From Coix lacryma-jobi var. lacryma-jobi (taxonomy: Eukaryota > Streptophyta > Magnoliopsida > Poales > Poaceae), in the NCBI GenBank assembly GCA_009763385.1, contig CM019822.1, forward strand, positions 25,724,842-25,788,841: a DNA stretch of 64,000 nt, given 5' to 3'. The translations under genes and the position numbers were made by a program. Shown here piece after piece: positions 20,621-32,287 of the stretch (positions are counted from its first letter, which is position 1; every line of letters begins with the position of its first letter). Below the pieces are notes generated by a model, which did not search any database, had not been told where the DNA came from, and was given only the letters and a program-made list of their open reading frames with translations.

Positions 20621-23460
20621 AAAGTTTAGGTAGGGTTTGCATGCATGGCAACCACACCCATTATCATCATACTACAAAATAATCATCATGTCTTTTCATT
20701 GTCATCTCTCCAATCTCCATGCATGCATCCATCCATGGATCCCTCAACCACTGGTCTGCGGCGCGCGGCATCATCAAGTCTTAGCTAGATGCCAGTTGCA
20801 TAGCACTGCACCGGCCGGTCGGTGGTGGCCTTTCGTTTGCGTGACCCGGCCAGGAGCTAGCGAGGCTGCCTGCACTGCCGGCTGCCTTGCCGCCGTTTCG
20901 CAATAGACGACTAGCAGCGCGCGTCTCCGGTTGGCGAGAGAACAGCGCGGTGATTTGAGGCGCCAACGAACAGCTTGGACACCGACGGGCGACGGGGTCA
21001 TCGGAAACAGAGAGGAAATGGAAACATGTGCAAGCAAGCATCCGTTGGTGCGTAGTACTGCGTAGTAGACGTACGGTAGACGACGCCGACGCAGTGTCTG
21101 TTGTTGGACGCACCGGTCAAGACCGACGACAGCGATCTTGTGCAGCTCTGAAGCGAGTCCAGAGGAGGAGGCACTTGCCGCCAGCTTCGAATCTGTGAAC
21201 TGGAGTGAAGCACTTGTGCATTTGTGATCCAGCGTCCGTACGTGCAAACCCATTGTCAGATAAGACCCGTACTACGTTCAGATTATATATTTCAATTCGA
21301 GGCGTGGCAAACGAACGGAAACATGTCTCGGCTGTGCAGTTCTCCCCGCAGGCACCAGGTTCAGTTCGCACAGAGAGCCAAGTATGGCTACAGACAATGC
21401 GGTAGGTTACTGGTAGGAGTAGTTTTGAGATCGAGCAGATCGAGAGCCGACGTACGCGTGGGTGTGGTACTGGTAGGAGGAGTACGTAGCGTTGTACTAC
21501 TACTGCAGATCTGTCGCCCATGCACATCTCCAATTCGATCTCAAGATGAGGCAGCGATGCTTTCGCTTTCCCATCTGCAGATGCCAATGGCATGCACGCA
21601 CGCCGCCTACACCGTCACACACACACACGCACGCACATAGTTTTCACAAAGATCTGGTCGCCCTAGCTACCACCAACCAGGCGCAGCTGCAGCTCTGCCA
21701 TTGCCATCCCTTGGATCACTCGATCATCACTGGCCACGCACTGCTGCTCGATCACTGAAATTATATACGAGTACTCCGTAAGTATAATATATGCAGCTGA
21801 CAGTGACTCGCAAACCAACTGGATCATATGTATCCTGGCCCATGACCACGAGGCCTACTACTGCACCAACAACCACAGCCTGGACGACGGTCGACGGCCT
21901 CCCTCGATCAATATCGTGGGTGAGTGAGTGAGTTGAGGCCGCTTGTTTAGCTGCTGCTGGTGGTGCTAGGGCCGCCGCCGCACGGTGTCGAGTCCGGGCA
22001 GTACAATTATTATGAGGCGCGCAGTGGCCTGGCTAGCTAGCTGCGACAGCACCACCAAGCACGAGTCACGGCACGAGCCGATCGATCCAAAAAAAAAAAA
22101 AACAGTAGCTACTAGCTAGTATCTGATCGCAGTGACGAACGTGGCGAGAGTGATGGCAAGGTTGGGTGGGTGGGGTACATTGCAAGGGAAGCAAAGCGAC
22201 CATCCATTCGTCCGTCCGTCCGTCACCTTTTCGATGATCCATCCCCATATTCGTCCCCTCCTCCTCCTTTTTCCTCCTCCCAACCACCGCTGCTGCAGCA
22301 GTGCGTGACCCATTATTCACCACAGCTTGCAGCTGGGTGAGTACTGAGTAGGTGTCACTGCGTACTCTGCAGTGCTGACCAGTGATCATATATAGCTGAT
22401 AGATAGTACTAGTATATATGTGTGTGACAGAGATCGAGAGGCGTTGGCGTTGTGTTTCACCACAGACAGAGCGAGGCTTGATGAGCAGAGAGGAGGGCGT
22501 TGTGGGTGGCCGCTCCGCAGGTTGATTTCGCCGGCTCAGCTCGTGGGGTTGTTGGATGGTTAGGTTACTACTGCTACTTACTACGTACGTACGAGATGGT
22601 GCGTTGAGACGTAGGAGTATGCGTTGCTGTACTGCAAAGATAAAAGAGAAAGAGGAGGGTGCATGCAATGCAAATTAAAGCTTTCCCCGGCCGCCCCTCT
22701 TTTCCGTAGTGTTGGAATTTGGCGGCCGGTAAACTGGGTTCTGGCCGTCTGGACAAGAGTTACTTCTCGCCTACTGACAGACCGATCGATCGGCTGAATC
22801 AAAGCCGCCTCTCTGGTCTCTGCTCTTGCACGGCGTGGCAAGATTTCGCTGCCCGCCGGCCTATGGAGCTGGCCGCTGGAACGGGGCAGCGATGTCGGGT
22901 GGACGCAGCGGGGGCTCCCGGGCCGAGCAAACTCTCCGTGATCCAAGCATATTGATGAGTGGAGCTGCATCCTATACCTAGCACTCGGGTGAAACCAGCG
23001 TTTTTGGTAATGGTACACGAGCATACAGTACATTTGTGAGTTTATTATCACTCCATCCGTGATCCGTCCCCAAAAAAAGGTAAACGTATTTTAACCAGAC
23101 AAAAAATCATACCGTACAAAAGAATTTTTTTGATAGGTACAAAAGAATTTTTTGACACCATTTCGGAAGGAAAATGTGTCTCTGTAAATATAACTCCTAG
23201 GAGGCAAAAAAAAAAAAAAAACGTGGTGTCTGGTCGAGAGCTCGGAGCCCAGAAGGCCAGAACAGCCACGGCCCAAACAAGGGACCGAATTGTGGATCCC
23301 GGTCCCCCGCAGCTCCACAGCTCCGATGAAATGGTGTGGGCTGGAAAGATTAGCAGTTTCGTGTTTCCATTTCAGAATACTAGAATAGGCAGTAGGCACA
23401 AAGATGCCTGTGTTGTCACTCCCAAACTAGCGGCGCATCATAGAGTAACGAGTATGTATC
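20621..23460. other. Low-repeat region rich in short palindromes; no gene recognised
   Basis: This 2.8-kb stretch is not obviously transposon-derived. It is rich in CTAGCTAG, GATCGATC, GCATGC and TACGTA words, has a CA/CG dinucleotide run (about 21618-21640) and A-runs at 22087-22101 and 23204-23221. Minus-strand frames of 156-200 codons exist (21117-21593, 22066-22668, 22581-23051) but have no signal peptide, domain or conserved motif I know. It may hold regulatory DNA or a non-coding transcript; I cannot support a gene. Confidence 0.35.
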
Positions 23461-23466
23461 TCGATT

Positions 23467-23723
23467 AATGTTCCCGGCCACATCCTACCACACCTAACCT
23501 TATACAAAGTGTAGCAAGCTGCAAGCCACACAACGTGTGACAAACAAAAGTGTGGTCACACTTTTCTTGATTAAGAGAATCTTGCCACACTTTTTCTACT
23601 CTATAACATGTGGAGCCCAGAAGAATCTTACTTAAGGTTAGTTATCAACCAAACACTTCCCGATTTGGTCAAACTTGTCCAAGGTTAGGTGTGACAGAGT
23701 GTGGCTGGGAACCAAACAGCCCC
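23467..23723. mobile_element. MITE-like element with CCACA-rich arms
   Basis: The left arm GTTCCCGGCCACATCCTACCACACCTAACCTT pairs imperfectly with the right arm whose reverse complement begins GGGGCTGTTTGGTTCCCAGCC. The interior carries GTGTGG/CCACAC words. The leftmost bases of the left terminus are eroded. It is similar in type to 11971-12210 and 35250-35474. Confidence 0.6.
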
Positions 23724-24616
23724 AAGTTTACTCAATCCATCGCGCTACACATTGAAGAAAGGGTAAAAGTATGATTTTAACTGCAACAATATTTTGCACA
23801 CCAAAGCCCACATTTTACTTATTCACAGGTTTGTCATTAGGTTAACATACCACCAGAAGGGGCGATTGATGTTAATGTACCAGAATATGTACCAAAAACC
23901 ACATTTTACTTATTCACCGGTTTCAAAAATGCCGCTGTGTTCAAATGGAGATCACAATCTGCTGGCTTGGCATATAGATATAGCTTCAGCTGTGTATCCG
24001 ACCTTTGTGCTTTGTGATTCTGGCCGACTCGAATGCAAAAACAAGAAAGAACGCAATCTAAAATTGCTAATATAGATTAAGTTCATAAGTTGGATTCACA
24101 AAAAAAAATGAACGTTGAAAAATGTTCGACGATAAATTAATTTAAGCAAAACTCAAACTATAATTTAGATGACATCTATTGAATATATATATGGTACTAA
24201 TTGCGATCAAGGACCTGGTCCTTGATGCATTCCTAATAGATTCCGACACGACATATGACCCAAACGACTACTAATATCTAGTATTATGTGTGATCGACAG
24301 ATTCTAGACGCTCGCTCACTTATTTCGATGATTCCCATTTACTCCCTTGGAATTCTAGATGCTCACTTATTTCAATGATTCCCATTTACTCCATTGAATT
24401 TTTGGCATAGGACCATTGTCAAACTTTTTTAGCATATGTAGAATATTGAAATAGAGTCTCTACGCGACCTATAAAACAATTTATGACAGTTATAGTGTCG
24501 TTGCTCCTGGAGTTCAAGTTGGATCCGAAATTGACAAGGATTGGCTCTCCAACTTAGTCTTCTAAGAAGATGACCATGGGTGGACGTTCAAGCTTCCTAG
24601 TTGTGTTCTTTACATG
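23724..24616. other. Gene-free AT-rich spacer
   Basis: It contains a small direct repeat, with two near copies of an ATTTCRATGATTCCCATTTACTCC stretch at about 24321 and 24367. No coding sequence is supported. Confidence 0.4.
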
Positions 24617-25177
24617 CACTACCAGAGAACAGGCCTTTGGACGATCCACCAACTGAGCTTTAGTCTCGGTAAAAATTTGCGTCCGGGGCTAAAGACTTTT
24701 AGTCCCGGTTGTTATTACCAACCGGGGCTAAAGGTGAATCTTTAGCCCCGGTTGGTATTACCAACCCGAACTAAAGGTTCTGGACCTTTAGTCCCGGTTG
24801 GTAATACCAACCGGGGCTAAAGGGTCACCCTTTAGCCCCGGTTGATACCACCAACCGGGACCAAAGGTCCTTTTAACCCCGGTTGGTGTTACCAACCGGG
24901 GCTAAAGGTCCTTCCCGAGTGGATTCAAAAGGAAAACGTCCAGAACTACATCTCGTGGGTTGCGTAGCTCAGTTGGTAGGCGTGCCTGAGGCGAGATGTG
25001 CTGAGTTCGAATCTCACACAACACACATTTATTTTTCCTCCCTGGACCTTTAGCTCCGGTTGAAAGCACCCGGGACTAAAGGCCGGGACCTTTAGTTCCG
25101 GATTCTTAGCCCCGGTTGAGATACCCGGGGCTAAATGCTCATTTCAACCGGGGCTAAAGGCCCTTTCTCTAGTAGTG
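24617..25177. mobile_element. CACTA-type MITE carrying a tRNA-like sequence
   Basis: Ends are CACTACCAGAGAAC on the left and, reversed, CACTACTAGAGAAAGGG on the right, with a 3-bp ATG duplication on both sides (24614-24616, 25178-25180). Both are diagnostic for the CACTA superfamily. The 561 bp have no transposase. Both arms are built from repeats of TTTAGTCCCGGTTGGTAA and CCAACCGGGGCTAAAGG, which can fold on each other. A tRNA-like segment sits in the middle. Confidence 0.92.
24957..25024 (+). pseudogene. tRNA-like sequence inside the CACTA MITE
   Basis: The segment has a perfect RNA polymerase III A box (TAGCTCAGTTGG, 24965-24976) and a B-box-like GAGTTCGAATC (25003-25013) at about the spacing found in tRNA genes. 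It starts GGGTTGCG. The anticodon arm and acceptor stem do not pair well as I fold them, so I do not name an isotype and regard it as a degenerate tRNA relic or tRNA-derived module. A near copy is at 63190-63257 on the minus strand, in the related MITE. Confidence 0.65.
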
Positions 25178-25383
25178 ATGGTTGGAGCATGATCTAATTT
25201 AGGCCAGAATCCCAAGGATAATTATAAGACCCAAGGTCGATAAAAGGTGACAAAATACTTGGCAAAAACAACAACAACATATCGTGATGATTTGAAGGTC
25301 CTGCAAGCATGATATTGAGATGAGATTAGATCAATTTCAATGTTCAAATGAACTTCCCACTAAATACTCATGGGTCTCAATCA

Positions 25384-27410
25384 CATTCCTAATAGAACAG
25401 TTATGGTCTTCCAATATAATATTGTTGGGCTATTGACAAACCAAATGTTATGCTTCTTCGAGACCGGACTACAAGATGTGTTTTGCATGGTGTATCATAT
25501 CTACACCCATAAGTTACAAAGGTCATATCGAGTGTCTTTCCAAAATGTACATCATCATTACTTTTATTCCTAAGCATATTAAAAATACTAATATTAGATA
25601 ACATAAAAAAATTACTAAATTTGTTATACAAATATCAGAACCAGATCACCTCATTATATTCAATAGTCATTCCTCAGGTGTCAATACACGGGGGCAGAGA
25701 CAAGGGGGGCAAGGGCCCAGCCCCCGTGTAAACTTCAATTTTTCACTAAAATAGGCCGCAGGCAGGGCAGCGATCGGAGGCCGCGCGGCCCACGCCCACC
25801 AGCGAGGCGTGACAGCTTAGGCGACGAAACCGTCAGTGCCGGCGGCTTCGTCGTCGTGGTGAGGTTGGAGTGGAGCTCGCGGGGTGCGGAGGGACAATGT
25901 CCGATGGGGCCGTGGGGAAGGTTGGAGAGAAGGGGAAGAGAGAGGACGTGGCAAGGCGACGAGTTGAGGTTGTTTTAGTGGCATGCCAATTTTCTTTAGC
26001 GCATGTTTTCTTTCTTTGATTTGATTGAATTTTGTCTTCGGATGATGTTGGGATTTGGCTCCTGTTTACCTTCCATTTTCTAAACCTCCAGTTTTCTTGT
26101 CTTGATATGTACCTATGTTCTGTGGGTGCCTTTCTTGCTTGTTCCTACTTAAGGTTATAAGCCTTGTTGATTTGTATTCATATATCTGTACTCCATCCAT
26201 TTCAAATTATAAGTCATTTTAGCTTTTTTTACATACAAAAAAGGCTATGTTTGACGACTTACAATTTGAAATGGAAGGATTATATAAGATTTTTATAGTT
26301 AGTTCATGTTAGATGGAGGGAGCACAAGGTGCCTTAGCTAATGCCTTTTAGTAGCTAGTTGAAGTTAGATTTAACAACTTTGATTTCTGACTTTTAAATT
26401 TCTGTGAAGACTATACAGTGAGGTGGAAAGGGATGGAAAAACATAGTGTCTTTTGATTTAAGAAATCAGCAACAATAGTTTTTATGTTAGGTTGTCAACT
26501 CATCTCAACACACCACACTGGTCATTAGCTGTAGCTTTTACGTCGGCTTCATTCCTATAACTCATGCTCACTGGTGGCTCCATATAGTGTTTTGCAAAAG
26601 CAATAGGTGTCTCATCTACAAATTATTAAAACCACTACTCCAAGTGCATTCTAGCAAATGTGGTTGTATGCTTATGAGGCGTTTTAGAGAAAGACCATAC
26701 AAGACATGACAAAATCTGAAGACAACAGTAGTATTGGGTGTTAGCTTGCATTGAAAGTAGAGCAACCTTGACTTTGTTTATGTATAGATGACCTGCAACT
26801 TTTAGATGAAACTAACACCATTAACAACCCACATTGGAAAAGCCCTTACTAAGGACATATGTCCCATGTACATCAAGAGATATATCCTTATGTGCACCCA
26901 ACGTCGAATGAATATGAGGATATATGTTCTTATGGTGCCCCCCTTCCTCCTTAATTTATGCATCCTAGTTATCTTTTTCTTCTTTTGAAAAAATGCTTCT
27001 TAGTTAAAAAAGATTGTTTTTGTGATCCTAGTAATTTTTTTCTCTATCTAGAAGGGTGCGTTGAAAAGACTATTTGGTGGTAGTCATCATTTCCTCACCT
27101 TACTTATTATTAGTATTTAGGTATGAGGTTTTTTTAGCACACTGACTTAAACAACTTGTGTTTTATGTAAGAGTGTAAGATCATATTTTTTTTCTCTATT
27201 TATAGAGAGGTTACATGTCTCCTTTTTGCTGAATCTTTAGAAGTAATTCTTTGCACTTCAGCTGCTTGGAAACTAACCGACCTCACTCTCTTTTATTTTG
27301 TATGGAACAACTATTTTTCTCGAGTATTATATCATTTTTTATCACTGTCGTTCATACTTACCTGACCTCACTCTCTTGTATTCTTCTCAAATCAACGTAC
27401 CAAATGTTCT
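25384..27410. repeat. Direct duplication, unit 1
   Basis: The unit runs from CATTCCTAATAGAACAGTTATGG to CGTACCAAATGTTCT and repeats in the same order at 27418-28931. It includes about 580 bp (26738-27316) absent from unit 2. Identity is high by eye outside indels. No coding sequence is evident. Confidence 0.9.
26191..26280. mobile_element. Stowaway-like MITE (in duplication unit 1)
   Basis: CTCCATCCATTTCAAATTAT and its imperfect complement ATTTGAAATGGAAGGAT flank a 90-bp AT-rich hairpin, with TA on both sides. Confidence 0.7.
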
Positions 27411-27417
27411 ATAATCG

Positions 27418-28931
27418 CATTCCTAATAGAACAGTTATGGCCTTCCAATATAATATTGTCGGGCTATTGACAAACCGAACTCCATGATGTGTTTTTGCAT
27501 GGTGTATCATATCTACACCCATAAGTTACAAAGGTCATATCAAGTGTCTTTCCAAAATGTACATCATCATTACTTTTATTCCTAAGCATATTAAAAATAC
27601 TAATATTAGATAGCATAAAAAATTTACTAATATTGTTATGTAAATATCAGAACTAGTTCACCTCATTACATTCAATAGTCATTCCTTAGGTGTCAATACC
27701 GAGGGGTAGAGACAAGGGGGCAAGAGCCCAGGCCTCCTATACACTTCAAATTTTCACTAAATAGGCCGCAAGCAGGGATTGGAGGTCGCGCGACCCACAC
27801 CCACCAGCGAGGCATGACAACTTAGGTGACAGAACCGTCAGTGCCTGCGGCTTAGGGTTTAGGTTCGTCATCGTGGTGCGGTTGGAGTAGAGGTCGCGGG
27901 GTGCGGAGGGACAATGTTCGATGGGGCCGTGGGGAAGGTCGGAGAGAAGGAGAAGAGAGAGGACGTGGCGAGGCGACGAGCCGAGGTTGTTTTTAGCGCT
28001 ATGCCAATTTTCTTTAGCACATGTTTTCTTTCTTTGATTTGATTGAATTTTGTTTTCGGATGATGTTGGGATTTGACTCCTGTTTACCTTCCATTTTCTA
28101 AACCTCCAATTTTCTTGTCTCGGTATGTTCCTATGTTTTGTGGGTGCCTTTCGTGCTTGTTCCTACACAAGGTTATAAGCCTTGTTGATATGTACTTTTA
28201 TATTCGTATATCTGTAGTTCGCTTTTTGAAACCTTGTGCTCCATCCATTTTAAATTATAAGTTATTTTAGCTTTTTTAGATACAACAAAAGCTATGTTTA
28301 ACGACTTACAATTTGAAATGGAAGGAGTATATAAGATTTTTATAGTTAGTTCATGTTAGATGGAGGGAGCACAAGGTGCCTTAGCTAATGTCTTTCGGTA
28401 GCCAGTTGAAGTTAGATTTGACAACTTTGATTTCTGACTTTCAAATTTCTGTGAAGACTATATAGTGAGGTGGAAAGGGATGAAAAAACATAGTGTCTTT
28501 TGATTTAAGAAATCGGCAACAATAGTTTTTATGTTAGGTCGTCAACTCGTCTCAACGTATCACACTGGTCATTAGCCCTAACTTTCACGTCGGCTTGATT
28601 TCTACAACTCATGCTCACCGGTGGCTCCATAGAGTGTTTTGCAAAAGCAATAGGTGTCTCGTATGACAAATTATTAAAACCACTACTCCAAGTGCATTCC
28701 ACCAAATGTGGTTGTATGCTTATGAGGCGTTGTAGAGAAAGACCATAGAGGACATGCCAAAATCTGAAGACAACGGTAGTATTGGAAGACCACTCTCTTT
28801 TTCTCGAGTATTATATCATTTTTTTTATCACTGTCATCCATACTAACCTGGCCTCACTCTCTTTTATTCTTCTCAAATCAATCCCAACCACTTCTTTCCT
28901 ACTCTAAGATTCATAGCGTACCAAATGTTCT
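27418..28931. repeat. Direct duplication, unit 2
   Basis: Second copy of the unit at 25384-27410, in tandem and the same orientation, 1514 bp. It lacks the 580-bp block but has an extra of about 35 bp near 28881-28917. It ends about 290 bases upstream of the plastid bL19 start codon. Confidence 0.9.
28239..28327. mobile_element. Stowaway-like MITE (in duplication unit 2)
   Basis: Counterpart of the element at 26191-26280, with CTCCATCCATTT and AAATGGAAGGAG ends and a right-hand TA. It was copied with the surrounding unit. Confidence 0.68.
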
Positions 28932-29220
28932 GACTAGCAATAAGATGAAATTTACAAGTTCTATAATGCACTGTTTTTCTAAGAAAAAACCATTTTAACC
29001 TTTCAATCAAATAGGACTCACCTGCACCAACGGCTCCGATCTCAGAATCCTGGATAGAAGTTTGGGGCCCGCGTGCAGCGTCACAGCCCCCATCCCACAA
29101 AGAGGGATAGGCGGATAGCGTCTCTCCCCAATCCTCCCGCCGCGGCGACGCCTTCCCCTCCCTCCTTCCTCCGTCCCATGCTCCGCCGCTGCTGACACGT
29201 TGGCCCGACTCAACCTTACG
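28932..29220 (+). promoter_or_regulatory. Promoter and 5' UTR region of the plastid bL19 gene
   Basis: The 289 bases between the end of the direct duplication and the start codon become GC- and CT-rich toward the ATG (CCGCGGCGACG, CCCTCCCTCCTTCC). That is typical of a grass TATA-less housekeeping promoter and 5' UTR. No canonical TATA box was seen at the expected spacing. Confidence 0.5.
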
Positions 29221-32200
29221 ATGGCCGCCGCCTCCGCCACCGCCACCACCGCCGTATCCGGCGTCGTGCTTCCCCACGCCTTCCTATCCCACCGGTCGCC
29301 GCCGCCGCAGGTCCTAGCCATGGCCTCCTCGTTCCGCCGGCTCTCCCTGTGCGCTTCCCCTCGCCGGACCGCCCACATAATCGTCCGAGCTGACGCCAGT
29401 GCCGAAGCCGGAGAGCCGGAGCCTGAGGAGCCTTCCACTTCCTCAGCTGAATCCGAAGAGGAGGTGGCCGAGGGGGCTGTGGCTGTGGCAGAGGTGGAGG
29501 AAGAGGAACCGCCGCCGCCGAGCAAGCCGAAGGTTAAGTTCGGCGAAATAATTGGGGTGAGGATTTCTTGCGCGGGACTTTGCATAATGTTGATTAGCAT
29601 CCGGGATTGGAGAACTGGTAGTGTGAAAATGTAGGCTGGGAATTATATACTGTAAGGTTAGGCTGCGACTGCGACTCTGCGAGGCAGCAGGTTATTGTCT
29701 TATCGAGGAGTAGCATCACTTTGCGTGCTTTTCAGAATTCTAGTTCTCTGTGGCGAGTGCTTACGAATACCTTATTTAACTCTTGGCAGCGTAACCTCTA
29801 AGAGCATCTCCAAGAGAGTTGCTATCTTTGTTTCGTATGCTATATTTAGATTTTTAGAGTAAAAAGTGAATTCCAACAGTTATGCTATCTTGTTTTGTAA
29901 AATAACAAGTTTGCTATTCCTAAAATCTCGCATGGTAAATATAGTTTGCATGCATCACTAGCTATCTAGTATTGCTATAATAGAAAGACTGTTGGAGTTT
30001 TCTATTTTTTATAGAGTTTTTTATTTTAGAGACTAGCTATTTTACAGGTTTAGCCATCTATTTTTACCAACTCTCTTGGTGCTGCTCTAAGGAGCCGTCC
30101 ATTGGAATTAGTAATGGACGAAGTGAAGAACTTGTTTTCTCACTATTTATACGAGCTTCTTAATAATACATGTAATCTGTCTCAGAGGTCCTGGTAGTGC
30201 AGAAGCAACGAGTCTAATAGTAGTATCTTTAGAGAGCTTTATTTAACTATTTGTTTTCTTGGGCAGTTGCACGGTTTCATTAACACAGGCACATGGCGGG
30301 ATATAAATTTAGTGTTTTGACTATTTTTGCAAAATCCCTGGTTGTTCATTCATTGTGTTGGTACAATTCATTATGATTTTGTGAAGCTTGACATGCTATG
30401 CCATTATTCCTACAATTATTTTCGCGTTGTAGATTCTGAATAAGCAGTACATTGAGGAGGCTGAGAAGGTGAAGACTATACCGGATCTGAGGCCTGGTGA
30501 TATCATTGAGCTTAGGATGGTAAAAATGTCCCATATTTAGTCTGGTGTGATGCTTGGTCTATTCCTAATTGGACAATAATTGATACCTGAAGCAAATCTT
30601 GCAGCAACGGCCCAACAAGAGGAGATTGTCGCTTTTTAAGGGCATAATCATCGCAAAACACAAAGGCGGTGTTCACACCACAATCCGTGTCAGAAGGATA
30701 ATTGCTGGTGTAGGAGTTGAGATTACCTTCCCAGTGTAAGTTGTTTGTCTTCTTTTTCAGTGTTGTGCAGATATTTGCTTAATATTTTGCATGATGACAT
30801 TGTGGGTAAAATGTTTTCACCACAAAAGTTTTTATGTATGCACTGAAAAAAAAAGACTGGATCTATGTCATTCTGTATGTTAAAATAGATGTGAGCCTAC
30901 TGGAGTAGGAATATTACGAATTTGGAGTGCATCTATGTCATTGTTTATATACCTTGTGACTTCTGTGCTCTCATAATAGGATACACTTTGAATTGGGTTG
31001 ATTGGTTCTGATAAGTGAATAAACAATGAAATAATGAACACGGTAATTGGTATACCTTTGTTTAAGTGGGCTATATAATTTGGTTCAGTTTGCAGTACTT
31101 ACAAGTGCATAGGGAACTTGAAAATTTCTTTTGAAATGCTGATAGGTTGTCATGAATTCTAGCTCAGTATACATTATCTCTCCGTATCATACTCATACCA
31201 GAAGATTTATAAAACCAGATAAATGCCATACCGTGACCATTCTTTGACCCTCTTGCTTTCTCTTTCTTTATAAGTTCATTACACATGATTCCATTTCTTC
31301 TGGAACTATAATCATCTCAGCAAAACTGAAGAGCTATCTTGTTTTTTGAACGCAAGAAAAAAAAAACTATAGAGTTATCACATAGGATCAGAAGCATTCA
31401 AATATTTGCAGTGACCTGTTGTCATGCTGAACAATTATCCCATACTCCCATTTTTCTATCATGACACTTTGTTTTGTTATACTTATGCGAATTTGAGATT
31501 TTTCTGCAAAAGAAAAGGTATTGAAATTAAGCACTATAATTGTATTCTGTTATTACATAACTTTTTGTGAACTTCACCATCAATTTACCCCTTTTGTGTG
31601 TGCAAATGGACTTAGGGTCTATTTGATTTAGCTATGGTCTGTGCAAAAACTGTTATGAGCTGTGTGAAAAAGCTATTGTGATCTATGTGCTGAGAAAAAA
31701 CTGTAAGTTGTTTGGCTAAAAACAAGTATAAAACCTACCCACTCTCTATTTTCACGATTTTGGCCAAAAGTCAAAAGCAAGGTCCAAGGTGCTTTCAAAA
31801 TTGTACTACGCGAAAGTAGCTGCTAGCTGCTTTTCTGCTTTTGGAAAAGCAGCTTCAGGTTTCACCTATTTGGTTGGCTTTCTGCTTTTTAGAAGCAAAA
31901 CACTTTGCAGAAGCTCAACCATACACAACCTTAGTCATCTGTTATGAACTGTTGACCATGTTGTCAGCAGATGGAGAAGAGTATTTTTATTGTGATAAGC
32001 CTTACTTTGTGTAGGGCTGCTCTTAGTTATGTGCTTACCTGCAGTTCTTTTTCTTCAGTAATGATTAACAATTTAATTAGATAAGTTATGGTGTCTGACC
32101 GCATGCGAAATGCTTGAAACTTCAAATTCAGAATACTTGCAGCAAATTTGGTAACTGCAACTACATATTTCATTGCAGGTACTCACCCAGGATCAAGGAG

Positions 32201-32287
32201 ATCACTGTAATCAGGCACAAGAAAGTGAGGAGAGCAAAGTTGTACTACCTGAAAGACAAGCTTCCCCGCTTTTCAACCTTTAAGTGA
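29221..32287 (+). CDS. PRPL19: Plastid 50S ribosomal protein bL19, nuclear-encoded, four exons
   Basis: Exons are 29221-29556, 30433-30519, 30605-30735 and 32179-32287, all with GT-AG introns and in phase, giving 220 residues. Residues 1 to about 60 form a Ser/Ala/Arg-rich chloroplast transit peptide. An acidic linker (EAGEPEPEEPS, EEEVAEGA) follows. Residues 113-220 are the bL19 fold: PDLRPGDIIELRM, KRRLSLFKGIIIAK, HTTIRVRRIIAGVGVEITFPV, and the very conserved end RHKKVRRAKLYYLKDKLPRF. The protein joins the large subunit of the chloroplast ribosome near the subunit interface. The ATG at 29221 lies in ACGATGGCC, and the in-frame codon further upstream is TTG, so I chose this start. The 876-base intron 1 and 1443-base intron 3 hold MITEs. 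The cytosolic protein eL19 is unrelated. Confidence 0.96.
29802..30087. mobile_element. Tourist-like MITE in intron 1 of the bL19 gene
   Basis: Termini GAGCATCTCCAAGAG and, reversed, GAGCAGCACCAAGAG enclose 286 bp, with the PIF/Harbinger-type TAA duplication at 29799-29801 and 30088-30090. It is related to the element at 46357-46705. Confidence 0.85.
31612..31935. mobile_element. Probable MITE in intron 3 of the bL19 gene
   Basis: TTAGGGTCTATTTGATTTAGC on the left and CAACCATACACAACCTTA on the right are weak inverted repeats. The interior has paired AGCAGCTT/GCAGAAGC words (GCTGCTTTTCTGC, GGAAAAGCAGCTT). Ends are not firm. Confidence 0.5.

Noticed and set aside
20765..20785. miR172-like GGCATCATCAAG
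   Set aside because: It resembles a miR172 star arm, but no complementary mature arm lies within a plausible hairpin distance.
22066..23051. Minus-strand frames of 156 and 200 codons
   Set aside because: They overlap each other in different frames and show no family features; the 200-codon frame starts near and crosses an A-run.
24957..25024. A functional tRNA gene
   Set aside because: Box A and B motifs are good, but I could not pair the acceptor and anticodon arms properly. It lies inside a MITE and has a sister copy in a related MITE, so it is treated as tRNA-like only.
24640..25170. CRISPR-like array of repeated TTTAGTCCCGGTTGG units
   Set aside because: The repeats are inverted MITE arms in a plant genome with CACTA ends and target duplication, not regularly spaced repeats with unique spacers.
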